Origin: Bradyrhizobium guangzhouense
GTDB taxonomy: Bacteria; Pseudomonadota; Alphaproteobacteria; Rhizobiales; Xanthobacteraceae
Direction: 5' to 3'
DNA: 64,000 nucleotides
Assembly (NCBI RefSeq): GCF_004114955.1
Contig: NZ_CP030053.1
Location: forward strand, 2,852,001-2,916,000
In this document: positions 44,001-51,955 of the stretch, in pieces
Layout: each line of letters starts with the position of its first letter
Position numbering within the stretch: the stretch's first letter is position 1
Translations under genes and position numbers: made by a program
The notes under the pieces: model-generated
The model's database searches: none
What the model saw: the letters and a program-made list of their open reading frames with translations, nothing else
Told to the model about the DNA's origin: nothing

Positions 44001-47000
44001 CAGCACGCTGGTCTATAACGACAACACGGACACGCCCAGCGCCAGCACGACGCTGACGCTGGCCATCAATGACGGTGGCAACACCGGCGGCGGCGCGCTG
44101 ACGGCGAGCGCCTCGGCCACGATCGACATCACCGCGGTCAACGATGCGCCGGTCGCCTCTGTTCCGGGCGGCCCTTACAGCGCGACCGAGCAGAGCAGCC
44201 TCGACCTGAAGAACACCGGTCTGTCGGTCGGTGACGTCGACAGCCTCGGCGGCAGCGAGACCGTCACCTTGTCGGTGACCGAGGGGACGCTGACGGTCGC
44301 CGCCGGCACCAGCGGCGCCACCGTCTCGAACAGCGGCACCTCGACGGTGACCATCACCGGCACGATCTCCGAGATCAACGCGCTGCTGAACAGCGATGCG
44401 TCGAGCGCGGTCAGCTACATCGACGGCAGCGACAATCCGAGCGCCAGCGCCACGCTGACGCTTGGGATCAACGACAACGGCAATACCGGCACGGGCAGCG
44501 CGCAGTCGGGCACTGCGTCGGCGACGATCGACATCACCGCGGTCAACGACGCGCCGACGGCATCCGCACCGGGCACGCATTACGGCGCGACCGAGCAAGT
44601 CGACCTCTCGCTGAAGGGCACCGGATTGTCGGTCGGCGACGTCGACGGCGGCAGCGGCATCGAGACCGTGACGCTCTCGGTCGGCGAGGGCGTCCTCACC
44701 GGCAGCGCCGGCGGCAGCGGCATCAGCATCGTCAGCGGCAACGGCACGTCCTCGCTGGTGATCTCCGGCACCATTGCCCAGCTCAACGCCTTCCTGGGCG
44801 CGGGCGGCGCCAGCACGCTGGTCTATAACGACAACACGGACACGCCGAGCGCCAGCACGACGCTGACGCTGGCCATCAATGACGGCGGCAACACCGGCGG
44901 CGGCGCGCTGACGGCGAGCGCCTCGGCCACGATCGACATCACGGCGGTCAACGACGCGCCGACGGCGTCCGCGCCGGGCACGCATTATGCCGCGACCGAA
45001 CAGGTCGTCCTGTCGCTGAAGAACACGGGCCTGTCGGTCAACGACGTCGATAGCCTCGGCGGCATCGAGACGGCGACCCTGTCGGTGACCGAGGGTACGC
45101 TGACGGTGACATCAGGCACCAGCGGCGCCAGCGTCTCCGGCAGCGGCACCTCGACCGTGACCATCACCGGCACGATCTCGGAGATCAACGCGCTGCTTGC
45201 CACTGACGGCGCCAGCACGGTGAGCTACATCGACAATACGGACACTCCGAGTGCCAGTGCGACGCTGACCCTGGCCGTCAACGACAACGGCAACACCGGC
45301 ACGGGCGGCGCGCAGACCGGCAGTGCGTCGGCCACCATCGACATCACGGCGGTCAATGACGCGCCGACGGCATCCGCACCGGGTATCCATTACGGCGCGA
45401 CCGAGCAAGTCGACCTGTCGCTGAAGGGCACCGGCCTGTCGGTTGGCGACGTTGACGGCGGCAGCGGCATCGAGACCGTGACGCTCTCGGCCGGCGAGGG
45501 CATCCTCACCGGCGCGGCTGGCGACAGCGGTATCAGCATCGTCGGCGGCAATGGCACATCCTCGCTGGTCGTGTCCGGCACGATCGCCCAGCTCAACGCC
45601 TTCCTCGGCGCGGGCGGCACCAGCACGCTGGTCTATAACGACAACACGGACACTCCGAGCGCCAGCACGACATTGACGCTGGCGATCAATGACGGCGGCA
45701 ACACGGGCACCGGCGGTGCATTGTCGGCGAGCGCCTCGGCGACGATCGACATCAAGGCGGTCAACGACGCGCCGACGGCGTCCGCACCGGGCACGCATTA
45801 TGCGGCGACCGAACAGGTCGTCCTGTCGCTGAAGAACACGGGCCTGTCGGTCAACGACGTCGACAGCCTCGGCGGCATCGAGACGGCGACCCTGTCGGTG
45901 ACCGAGGGCACGCTGACGGTGACATCAGGCACCAGCGGCGCCAGCGTCTCGGGCAGCGGCACCTCGACCGTGACGATCACCGGCAGCATCAAGGAGATCG
46001 ACGCGCTGCTGAACACTGACGGCACCAGTGCCGTCAGCTATGTCGACACCAACCATAACCCAAGCCCCAGCGCCACGCTGACGCTTGCGATCAACGACAA
46101 CGGCAATACAGGCACGGGCGGCGCAAAGACGGCGAGCGCATCGGCCACCATCGACATCACCGGCGTCAATGATGCGCCGACAGCGTCGGTTCCGGGTGCG
46201 CATTACAGCGCGACCGAACAGGTCAACTTGTCGCTGAAGAACACCGGCCTTTCGGTCGGCGACGTCGATGGTCGCACCGGCATTGAGACCGTGACGCTCT
46301 CGGTCGGTGAAGGCATCCTCACCGGCGCCGTCGGCGACAGCGGTGTCAGCATCGTCAGCGGCAACGGCACGTCCTCGCTGGTGGTGTCGGGCACCATTGC
46401 CCAGCTCAATGCCTTCCTTGGCGCCGGCGGCACCAGCACGCTGGTCTACAACGATAACACCGACACGCCCGCTACCAGCACCACGCTGACGCTGGCCGTC
46501 AACGACAACGGTCACACTGGCACCGGCGGTGCGCTTTCGGCGAGCGCATCGACCACCATCGACATCATCGCGGTCAATGATCCGCCTGTCATCACCGCGG
46601 GCAATACACTCCACTACGACGCGAACAACGGCTCCGCGGTCCCGCTGGATGCTGCTGTGACCGTGTCCGACGTCGATAGCGGCCATCTCACCGGTGCGAG
46701 CGTCGCGATTACTGGCAATTTCGCTGCGGGCGACAAGCTGAACTTCGTGAACCAGTTCGGCATTACCGGCAGCTACAACACAACGACAGGCGTCCTCACG
46801 CTGACCGGGGCGGATACGCTCGCGCATTATCAGCAGGCGCTGGCCAGCATCACCTTCAGCTCGACCACGCAGAAGAACGATCCGAAGACCGTGACGTGGA
46901 CCGTTACCGATCTCGACGAGACCTCGCCGAACCACGCCACGACTCCGCTGGATGCGACTTCCGCGACGACCACGACGACCATCGATATCAGGGGCCGGCT

Positions 47001-47775
47001 CGTCCCGCCGCCCCATCATGGTGACGACGACCACCATGGTGATAGGGGGCACGGTGACGACGACCACGGTCACGACGGCGCCTTCGGAATGGTGACCTCG
47101 GTGACCGGGGGAGGCTTCTTCTTCACGCCGGCCTCGACGATCTATGTCAGCCACGCCGACATTCAGGTGGCCCTGGGCCCGAACGACAATTTCGATCTGC
47201 AGGTGCCGCTGCTGGCTCTTGCGTCGGCGCTGGACGGCGATGTGGTGGCGATCGACGCGCGCCTCCCGGATGGCCGTCCGCTGCCGGACTGGCTGCACTT
47301 CGACGGCGGCACCGGCAAGCTCGCCGGATTGCCGCCGGCCGACATCGAGACCGGCAGCATCTCGCCCGACGACGGGACCGGCGCTCCGACCAAACCCGGC
47401 ACGGGCGGTCCTGCGTTCAAGCTGGGCGACACCAAGCTGACGGTCGAGATCGTCGGATGGAGCTCGAAGGGCGACATGTCGATCCTGACCGTCACCATCG
47501 ATCTCGCTCCGGGCAAGAACGGCACCGGCCTCGATCAGCCGCAGCGCCATGGCTGGCTCGGTCCGCGTGATGCCGGGCATCGCGTCGGCGGCCTCGAATC
47601 CGCACGACCGCATCTGGCGGCCGGTGCTCTTGATGGCGCAGCGGGCGCGCGAGCCGTGCCGGCCGGACGTGCCGGCCTGACGGCGCAGCTCAACGGCGCC
47701 GGCTGGCGCGCGATGCATGCCGACCGCATGGCGCTGCTGCAGAGCGTCAGCGATTCCGCCAGGCGGTGGCGGTGA
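38092..47775 (+). CDS. giant DUF4347 repeat protein, candidate exported adhesin
   Basis: A 3227-residue protein. In order: basic N-terminus with LLEPRMMYDGA (36-46, like the LEPR motif of large exported proteins), HHHHHH at 53-58, a DUF4347 domain (about 118-262) with VAHG (H176) and FGCD (C219), a YWTD/NHL-like propeller region (about 300-660), three divergent beta repeats (about 664-1069), 13 tandem units of 135-136 residues (1070-2827), a further beta repeat, a His/Asp-rich linker (around 2970), a putative Ig/He_PIG domain (LPDWLHFDGGTGKLAG) and a basic C-terminus. No Sec signal and no RTX nonapeptides. GGGGGAG precedes ATG 38092. Export genes follow directly. Probably a surface or released adhesin; the adhesin role is inferred. 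Confidence 0.9.
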   Translation: MSDIGSWFSRKAGASPSRDSQPSATKPRRRRSGIMLLEPRMMYDGAGAATAAHHHHHHDAGADHGAPAATGAASESNTATGTPSPAAGNGSGTDQHGHGGTNSGEPRAHVVTWVKDPTEIVFIDAQVPDAQVLAQGAKPGVEVVMLDANGDGVKQIADFLARHPDPNLTTIDIVAHGADGMIQLGNTILSSSNIGYYESQLAAIGNAMKSGGTIQIFGCDVAQDATGDIFLAQLSAATGGANIDGSSHLVGAASKGGSWTLNVQLNGGHGSAAAATTPFTDAALASYADVLPDQIFITSTSTAGSEVTSDNTGTANNSASLTVTGTLIDPTYIAVDAAHGVFYVVDFEHAGSTASEQAIYVGAINGTLADGHKVDKIFSTPAADNNLFGGIALDATTNTLYFAQGGLNEYDPNNPNAHTLDQINGIFSLNLNNLNLSSVSGPGTLSETLVAYGPNLGIFMDIAVDPVNHKVYFIDDSTGADKNTFAGNPNTSATNDIYVASTTGGPNLATSILHLASSDSLNGVTPVGYTQGFLSGIALDVTNQTLYFSTWDQNYSISTGAAGTDNVYKASVSALGTTITGANVSTALLYSTASVGQPSELKVDVSSGQLFILNRATTSSGSGSEQGSVLVGSVNGGTVTKIFQPAQSTTGDPVITNLALDAAPVLTASGATTTYTEGSSADHFETSAGITTLSDPGELLTGATVQIGAGFDANHDSLNFSAQNGITGIYSASTGLLTLSGLASASAYATAIDSVTFSTNSTSATQRAISFTVTDSVVTSNSVTDHVNVNVPPTFGSVGNTAQFYQSTGNPVLLDSAIAVTDASNISSATVTIGSAASGDTLTINGTTSGTIGAITYSFSGATLTLTGSDSAAHYAAALAAVTYGFTGDPTIGGTDKVRTISWSVTDVNGLSSAGGASTTLDVYATPVVVIGANSPTPTVTSTSGPVVADPGLTITDNNGSNFATAASNATVVISGGFQTGDTLSDNGVSNGGLVTGTNIHASYDSTTHTLTLSGADSAANYKTALEEVQFNVAGTNAGTRTLTWQINDQAGGHTNASVAVTSTVDAAFVNQAPTATVPGTNYGATEQVNLSLKGTGLSVGDVDGGSGIETVTLSVGEGILTGSAGGSGISIVSGNGTSSLVISGTIAQLNAFLGAGGASTLVYNDNTDTPSASTTLTLAINDGGNTGTGSPQSASASATIDITAVNDAPVASVPGGPYSATEQTSLDLKNTGLSVGDVDSLGGSETVTLSVTEGTLTVAAGTSGATVSNSGTSTVTITGTISEINALLNSDASSAVSYIDGSDNPSASATLTLGINDNGNTGTGSAQSGSASVAIDITAVNDAPTASAPGTHYGATEQVDLSLKGTGLSVGDVDGGSGIETVTLSVGEGILTGSAGGSGISIVSGNGTSSLVISGTIAQLNAFLGAGGASTLVYNDNTDTPSASTTLTLAINDGGNTGGGALTASASATIDITAVNDAPVASVPGGPYSATEQTSLDLKNTGLSVGDVDGLGGSETVTLSVTEGTLTVAAGTSGATVSNSGTSTVTITGTISEINALLNSDASSAVSYIDGSDNPSASATLTLGINDNGHTGTPGAQTGTASATIDITAVNDAPTASAPGTHYGATEQVDLSLKGTGLSVGDVDGGSGIETVTLSVGEGVLTGSAGGSGISIVSGNGTSSLVISGTIAQLNAFLGAGGASTLVYNDNTDTPSASTTLTLAINDGGNTGGGALTASASATIDITAVNDAPVASVPGGPYSATEQSSLDLKNTGLSVGDVDGLGGSETVTLSVTEGTLTVAAGTSGATVSNSGTSTVTITGTISEINALLNSDASSAVSYIDGSDNPSASATLTLGINDNGNTGTGSAQSGSASVAIDITAVNDAPTASAPGTHYGATEQVDLSLKGTGLSVGDVDGGSGIETVTLSVGEGILTGSAGGSGISIVSGNGTSSLVISGTIAQLNAFLGAGGASTLVYNDNTDTPSASTTLTLAINDGGNTGGGALTASASATIDITAVNDAPVASVPGGPYSATEQSSLDLKNTGLSVGDVDSLGGSETVTLSVTEGTLTVAAGTSGATVSNSGTSTVTITGTISEINALLNSDASSAVSYIDGSDNPSASATLTLGINDNGNTGTGSAQSGTASATIDITAVNDAPTASAPGTHYGATEQVDLSLKGTGLSVGDVDGGSGIETVTLSVGEGVLTGSAGGSGISIVSGNGTSSLVISGTIAQLNAFLGAGGASTLVYNDNTDTPSASTTLTLAINDGGNTGGGALTASASATIDITAVNDAPTASAPGTHYAATEQVVLSLKNTGLSVNDVDSLGGIETATLSVTEGTLTVTSGTSGASVSGSGTSTVTITGTISEINALLATDGASTVSYIDNTDTPSASATLTLAVNDNGNTGTGGAQTGSASATIDITAVNDAPTASAPGIHYGATEQVDLSLKGTGLSVGDVDGGSGIETVTLSAGEGILTGAAGDSGISIVGGNGTSSLVVSGTIAQLNAFLGAGGTSTLVYNDNTDTPSASTTLTLAINDGGNTGTGGALSASASATIDIKAVNDAPTASAPGTHYAATEQVVLSLKNTGLSVNDVDSLGGIETATLSVTEGTLTVTSGTSGASVSGSGTSTVTITGSIKEIDALLNTDGTSAVSYVDTNHNPSPSATLTLAINDNGNTGTGGAKTASASATIDITGVNDAPTASVPGAHYSATEQVNLSLKNTGLSVGDVDGRTGIETVTLSVGEGILTGAVGDSGVSIVSGNGTSSLVVSGTIAQLNAFLGAGGTSTLVYNDNTDTPATSTTLTLAVNDNGHTGTGGALSASASTTIDIIAVNDPPVITAGNTLHYDANNGSAVPLDAAVTVSDVDSGHLTGASVAITGNFAAGDKLNFVNQFGITGSYNTTTGVLTLTGADTLAHYQQALASITFSSTTQKNDPKTVTWTVTDLDETSPNHATTPLDATSATTTTTIDIRGRLVPPPHHGDDDHHGDRGHGDDDHGHDGAFGMVTSVTGGGFFFTPASTIYVSHADIQVALGPNDNFDLQVPLLALASALDGDVVAIDARLPDGRPLPDWLHFDGGTGKLAGLPPADIETGSISPDDGTGAPTKPGTGGPAFKLGDTKLTVEIVGWSSKGDMSILTVTIDLAPGKNGTGLDQPQRHGWLGPRDAGHRVGGLESARPHLAAGALDGAAGARAVPAGRAGLTAQLNGAGWRAMHADRMALLQSVSDSARRWR
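41299..46572 (+). repeat. 13 tandem 405/408-bp coding repeats, two alternating types
   Basis: Unit starts: 41299, 41707, 42112, 42517, 42922, 43327, 43732, 44137, 44542, 44947, 45352, 45760, 46165, each opening with VN(D/Q)AP. Odd units (type A) carry GVGD-type text such as LSVGDVDGGSGIETVTLSVG; even units (type B) carry LSVGDVDSLGGSETVTL or LSVNDVDSLGGIETATL. Units 3-9 are nearly identical in DNA as 810-bp A+B pairs; the outer units have diverged. They fold most likely as cadherin/Ig-like beta modules. Confidence 0.9.
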
Positions 47776-47891
47776 TCGCCAGGGAACGACCCGGGCCGGC
47801 CGCATGAGGCGGCCGCCTGACGCGATCCGGCGCGGCTGGGACTGACAGGATTCGGAGCAGAATCCTGAACCATCACGTGAGCCCTTTATCG

Positions 47892-49250
47892 ATGAAACAC
47901 GTCGCCGCGCCGAATCTCGAAGCACAATTGTTCGGCCTGAGCACTCTGGTGCAACTGGTCAAACGGGCGCGACATGCAGCCACGGTGCAGGAGCTCGGCT
48001 TTGTCATGGTCAATGAGACCCATGGCCTGGTGCCGTACCGCCAGGCCGTGCTGTGGCAGCGCGACGGCAACGGCCGCGGCAAGATTGCCGCGCTCTCCGG
48101 CATTCCCTCCGTCGAGCGCAACGCACCGTTCACGCTCTGGCTGAACCGGGTGATGTCCCACCTCGACCGGAACGAGCCGCCCGAGATCCGGCTCGTCGAT
48201 GCGTCCAGTCTTCCCGGCGCAACCGGCGAGGAATGGTCGGAATGGCTGCCGGCCCATGGTCTGTGGGTGCCGCTTGCGACATCGAGCGGCCGCATTGGTG
48301 CGCTTCTCCTTGCCCGCGAGCAGCCATGGAACGAGACCGAGCGCCCGCTGATCCAGGAAATCGCCGACGGCTATGCGCATGCCTGGACAGGATTCCGCAG
48401 CCGCCGCCGGCTGTCTCTGGCCGCGCGCGTGCCCGGCGCGCACACGGCCATCAAGATCGCAGCAGCGCTGGTCTTGCTTGCGCTGTTGTGGGTGCCGGTG
48501 ACCCTGACCGCGCTGGCGCCGGCTGAAGTGGTGCCGTTCCATCCGGCGCTGGTGCGCGCGCCCGTCGACGGCGTCGTGGATCATTTCGCCGTGCAGCCCA
48601 ATGCCGAAGTGAAGGAAGGGCAGGTGGTGCTGGAGCTCGATCCGCGCACCATCCAGAACAAGCTTGACGTCGCCAACAAGGCACTGGCGGTCGCCGAAGC
48701 GGAATATCGTCAGGCCGCGCAGCAGGCCGTGTTCGACGACAAGAGCCGGACTCAGCTTGCCGTGCTCAGGGGGCGTATGGAGGAGCGGCGCGCCGACGTG
48801 ACCTATGCCCAGTCGCTGCTGGGACGCATCCACGTCACCGCCAGCCGCGGCGGCATTGCCTTGTTCAACGATCCCAACGACTGGATCGGCAAGCCGGTCA
48901 CAACGGGCGAGAAGCTGCTGGAGATCGCAGATCCCAACCAGGCCGAGCTGGAGATCTGGTTGCCGGTTGCCGACGCGATCAATTTCGAACCGGGGACGAA
49001 GGTCGAGTTCTTCCTGAACGTGTCGCCTGACGCGCCGCTCCAGGCGACGCTGCGTCAGGCGAGCTACGAGGCGACGTTGTCGAGCAGCAACGTGCTCGGC
49101 TACCGGCTCAAGGCGACCCTGACCCAGTCCGAGCATCTGCCGCGTATCGGCTTACGCGGCACGGCGAAGGTCTACGGCGATCGCGTGACGCTGTTCTATT
49201 TCCTGGCGCGCCGTCCGCTGGCGGCCGTCAGGCAGTTCCTCGGTCTTTGA
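47892..49250 (+). CDS. GAF-like/HlyD fusion, inner-membrane adaptor
   Basis: A 452-residue protein. Residues 15-175 look like a GAF-type sensory domain (FGLSTLVQLVKRARHAATVQE, ending ALLLAREQPWNETERPLIQE). A single membrane span follows (AIKIAAALVLLALLWVPVTL), then a periplasmic HlyD-type part: barrel-sandwich half-motif RAPVDGVVDHFAVQPNAEVK, EGQVVLELDP, a short hairpin helix (NKLDVANKALAVAEAEY) and the second half (HVTASRGGIALFNDPNDW). It should bridge an inner-membrane exporter to the outer membrane channel. ATG 47892 is preferred to GTG 47877. The next gene starts 2 bp after its stop. Confidence 0.85.
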   Translation: MKHVAAPNLEAQLFGLSTLVQLVKRARHAATVQELGFVMVNETHGLVPYRQAVLWQRDGNGRGKIAALSGIPSVERNAPFTLWLNRVMSHLDRNEPPEIRLVDASSLPGATGEEWSEWLPAHGLWVPLATSSGRIGALLLAREQPWNETERPLIQEIADGYAHAWTGFRSRRRLSLAARVPGAHTAIKIAAALVLLALLWVPVTLTALAPAEVVPFHPALVRAPVDGVVDHFAVQPNAEVKEGQVVLELDPRTIQNKLDVANKALAVAEAEYRQAAQQAVFDDKSRTQLAVLRGRMEERRADVTYAQSLLGRIHVTASRGGIALFNDPNDWIGKPVTTGEKLLEIADPNQAELEIWLPVADAINFEPGTKVEFFLNVSPDAPLQATLRQASYEATLSSSNVLGYRLKATLTQSEHLPRIGLRGTAKVYGDRVTLFYFLARRPLAAVRQFLGL

Positions 49251-49251
49251 C

Positions 49252-51375
49252 ATGGCGAACCCCTCCACGGCACGGCTGCTGCCGCTTCGCGAGGAGATCG
49301 CGATCTGTCCGGGGCCGACGGCGCTCGACGGCTCGCCGACCTGGACCCTGCATGATCCCGCCTGCAACCGCTTCTACCGTCTCGGCTGGCCGGAATTCGA
49401 AATGCTGTCGCGATGGCAGGCGGGTTCGATCGATGCGATCACTGCGCAAGTCAACGCCGAGACCACGCTGGCCGTGGATGCCGAGGAGGTGAGCGATCTC
49501 GCGCAGTTTCTCGTCGGCAGCAATCTGGTGCGATCGGCCGGCCCGCAGGCGACCGCGGCCCTGGTCCGCAAGGCGGAGCAGATGCGGGAGAGTATTGGGC
49601 ACTGGCTCCTGCACAACTATTTGTTCGTGCGAATCCCGTTGCTGCGGCCGGACCGTTTCCTCAGTGCGACCTATCCCTATGTCCACTGGGTGCACAGCCG
49701 CGCATTCGCGCTGGCGATCGTGATGATCGGCGTGTTCGGCCTCTATCTCGTTGCCCGGCAATGGGACGCCTTCATCGGCACCTTCGTCGACCTGTTCTCG
49801 GTAACCGGCGCCATCTACTTCGCCATCACGCTCGGTGGGCTCAAGGTGGTGCACGAGCTCGGCCATGCCTATACGGCCAAGCGCTATGGTTGCCGCGTGC
49901 CGACCATGGGCGTGGCGCTGCTGGTGATGGTGCCCGTGCTCTATTCCGACGTGAACGAGTCGTGGATGCTGACGTCACGCCGCCGGCGCTTGGCGATCGG
50001 CCTTGCAGGCGTGACGGCGGAGCTCTGCTGCGCGGCGATCGCGCTGTGTGTCTGGGGCTTCCTGCCTCCGGGACCGGCCCGCAGCGCGGCGTTCCTGGTC
50101 GCCACGTCGACCTGGGTCACGACCGTCTTGATCAATCTCAGCCCGTTCATGCGTTATGACGGTTACTACGTGTTGTCGGATTGGCTGGAGACGCCCAATT
50201 TGCACACCCGCGCCTTCGCGCTGGCGCGTTGGTGGTTGCGGGAGACGCTGCTCGGCCTCGGCGATCCGCCGCCGGAGGCGCTGCCGGCCGGCCGCCAGAC
50301 CTTTCTCGTCGTCTTCGCCTTTATCACCTGGATCTATCGGTTCTCGCTGTTCATCGGCATCGCCGTGATCGTCTACCATTTCGCCGTGAAGGCGCTGGGG
50401 ATCGTGATGATGGCCGTCGAAATCGGCTACTTCCTGATCCGGCCGGTCGCCTCCGAAGGGTTAACCTGGTGGCGTCGGCGCCACGAGTTGCGATGGAGCC
50501 CGAAAACCCTGCTGACGGCCGCGATCGCGGCGGGCCTCGTCGGACTGCTGCTGGTGCCGTGGCGGTCGACCATCGAGGCGCCGGCGCTGCTGCGCAGCGT
50601 GCAGCGTATCGACGTCTTCGTGTCCGATGTCGGGGCGCGTGTCGCAACCATCGCGGTGCAGGACGGCGACGAGGTGGCCAAGGGCGCGCCGCTCGTGCGC
50701 CTAGTCTCGCCCGACCTCGACTACCGGATCGGACGGCTGAAATCCGAGATCGAGGTGCTGGAATGGCAGATGGCCGCCAAGGGCCTCGACGCCGATCTCT
50801 TGGCGCGCAGCCAGGTGACGGAAAGCGAATATGCCGCCGCATTGTCGGAATATCGCAGCCTGTCCGACGAGAAGGCGCGCCTCGACACCACGGCGCCGAT
50901 TGCCGGCAAGGTCGTGGACCTCGTCGAGGGTCTTGCTCCCGGCGTCTGGATGCCGGCCAAATCGCGCCTGCTGTCGGTGATCGATCCGAAACAGGTGATG
51001 GTCGAGGCCTATGTCGATGAGGCCGATCTCGGCCGGATACGCGCAGGCGACCGCGCGACGTTCTACGCAGAGGCCGACAATCGCATCGAGGCGCAGCTGC
51101 GCGTCGTCGAGGTCGCCGGCGGCAGCGCGCACACGCTGTCCGACCCCTATCTCGCCTCCGTCTTCGGTGGTCCCATCGCCGTGCGCAGCCCGAAGCAAAA
51201 CGAGTTGATTCCGGATCGAACGATTTATCGCGTCGTGCTGGCGCCTGATGGCGATGCGGTGACACCGAGCCGCGTGCTGCGCGGCCGCGTCGCGCTTTCG
51301 GGAGAGGCGGTCAGCATTGCGGCGCGGCTCTGGCGAACGCTGCTTGCCGTGGTCATCCGCGAAGCGAGCCCGTAA
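49252..51375 (+). CDS. PqqD-like / M50 metalloprotease / HlyD fusion
   Basis: A 707-residue membrane protein. Residues 25-95 resemble a PqqD-type peptide-binding domain (DPACNRFYRLGWPEFEML). The centre is a polytopic M50 site-2-protease-like unit: HELGH at 201-205 supplies two zinc His and the Glu, and NLSPFMRYDGYYVLSD near 303 supplies the Asp ligand. From about 440 a barrel-sandwich HlyD part follows (VSDVGARVATIAVQDGDEV; TAPIAGKVVDLVEGLAPG). Such fusions occur beside large exported proteins. It could process, pull or gate the giant protein; no ABC ATPase is encoded nearby. Begins 2 bp after the GAF-HlyD gene. Confidence 0.88.
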   Translation: MANPSTARLLPLREEIAICPGPTALDGSPTWTLHDPACNRFYRLGWPEFEMLSRWQAGSIDAITAQVNAETTLAVDAEEVSDLAQFLVGSNLVRSAGPQATAALVRKAEQMRESIGHWLLHNYLFVRIPLLRPDRFLSATYPYVHWVHSRAFALAIVMIGVFGLYLVARQWDAFIGTFVDLFSVTGAIYFAITLGGLKVVHELGHAYTAKRYGCRVPTMGVALLVMVPVLYSDVNESWMLTSRRRRLAIGLAGVTAELCCAAIALCVWGFLPPGPARSAAFLVATSTWVTTVLINLSPFMRYDGYYVLSDWLETPNLHTRAFALARWWLRETLLGLGDPPPEALPAGRQTFLVVFAFITWIYRFSLFIGIAVIVYHFAVKALGIVMMAVEIGYFLIRPVASEGLTWWRRRHELRWSPKTLLTAAIAAGLVGLLLVPWRSTIEAPALLRSVQRIDVFVSDVGARVATIAVQDGDEVAKGAPLVRLVSPDLDYRIGRLKSEIEVLEWQMAAKGLDADLLARSQVTESEYAAALSEYRSLSDEKARLDTTAPIAGKVVDLVEGLAPGVWMPAKSRLLSVIDPKQVMVEAYVDEADLGRIRAGDRATFYAEADNRIEAQLRVVEVAGGSAHTLSDPYLASVFGGPIAVRSPKQNELIPDRTIYRVVLAPDGDAVTPSRVLRGRVALSGEAVSIAARLWRTLLAVVIREASP

Positions 51376-51387
51376 GCGACAGCGGCC

Positions 51388-51714
51388 TCACCGTCCGAGC
51401 CCGCCCTCGGGAATGCAGTAATTGATTGTAAATCCGGTCGAGCGCGAGCCATCGCGGCGCGTCGCGCAGCAATCCTGCACACGGAGCGCGGAGGTCGCAT
51501 CGATGCAGTCCCGGTAGCGGGACCCCGTGACCACGCAGCTCGCCGCCTTCTCTCCGCTGCATTGATGCGTGCCGGAGGCCGAATAGGTGCGTAAGTCGAG
51601 TTGCGCTGCGACTCGACCGGGAAGCAGCGGCGTCAAGGCAAGCAATCCGATCAGGAGAGCCCGTCCCGCCATGGTGGAGCGTCGTTCGCGTGCATGTCGT
51701 TGAACCGCATTCAT
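51388..51714 (-). CDS. small secreted Cys-rich protein
   Basis: A 108-residue protein on the opposite strand inside the export cluster. A signal (ALLIGLLALTPLLPGRVAAQ) precedes a mature chain with six Cys (HQCSGEK, ASCVV, RDCID, QDCCATRR, NYC), which could form three disulfides. It ends 12 bp from the end of the M50 fusion gene. ATG 51714 is chosen; ATG 51672 would also keep the signal. No family recognised and no obvious link to export. Confidence 0.68.
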   Translation of the reverse strand: MNAVQRHARERRSTMAGRALLIGLLALTPLLPGRVAAQLDLRTYSASGTHQCSGEKAASCVVTGSRYRDCIDATSALRVQDCCATRRDGSRSTGFTINYCIPEGGLGR

Positions 51715-51955
51715 CTTCAGCCCCATCGCCGTTCAATATCGCAGGAATATGGGCAGCCGGCTGCGCCTGCACCAGTTGGTCGCCCGACTCTACCAAAGGT
51801 ACCCAAACCATGCCGCCAATCGAGGGAACCAAACGCGCTCTGCCACTCTGACGCGATGTATTTTCATCGATGTGGCGGAATTGTCACATCCACAGGTTGA
51901 GGCGCCTGATAGTCTGCCTACAAAGAGATTCAATTAAGGGCAGCGGGGGCTCAAC

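Noticed and set aside
40702..44985. A 1427-codon open frame antisense to the giant gene
   Set aside because: It follows the coding repeats exactly in the opposite strand, has a low-complexity Arg/Ala/Asp composition and no ribosome site. It stays open because the high-GC repeats contain no stop in that frame.
41299..46572. Tandem repeats as a possible CRISPR or satellite array
   Set aside because: The units are 405-408 bp, keep the reading frame and encode a regular beta module. There are no short repeats with unique spacers.
38092..47775. The giant protein as an RTX toxin
   Set aside because: No glycine-rich GGXGXDX(L/I)X nonapeptides are present, and the C-terminus lacks an RTX block.
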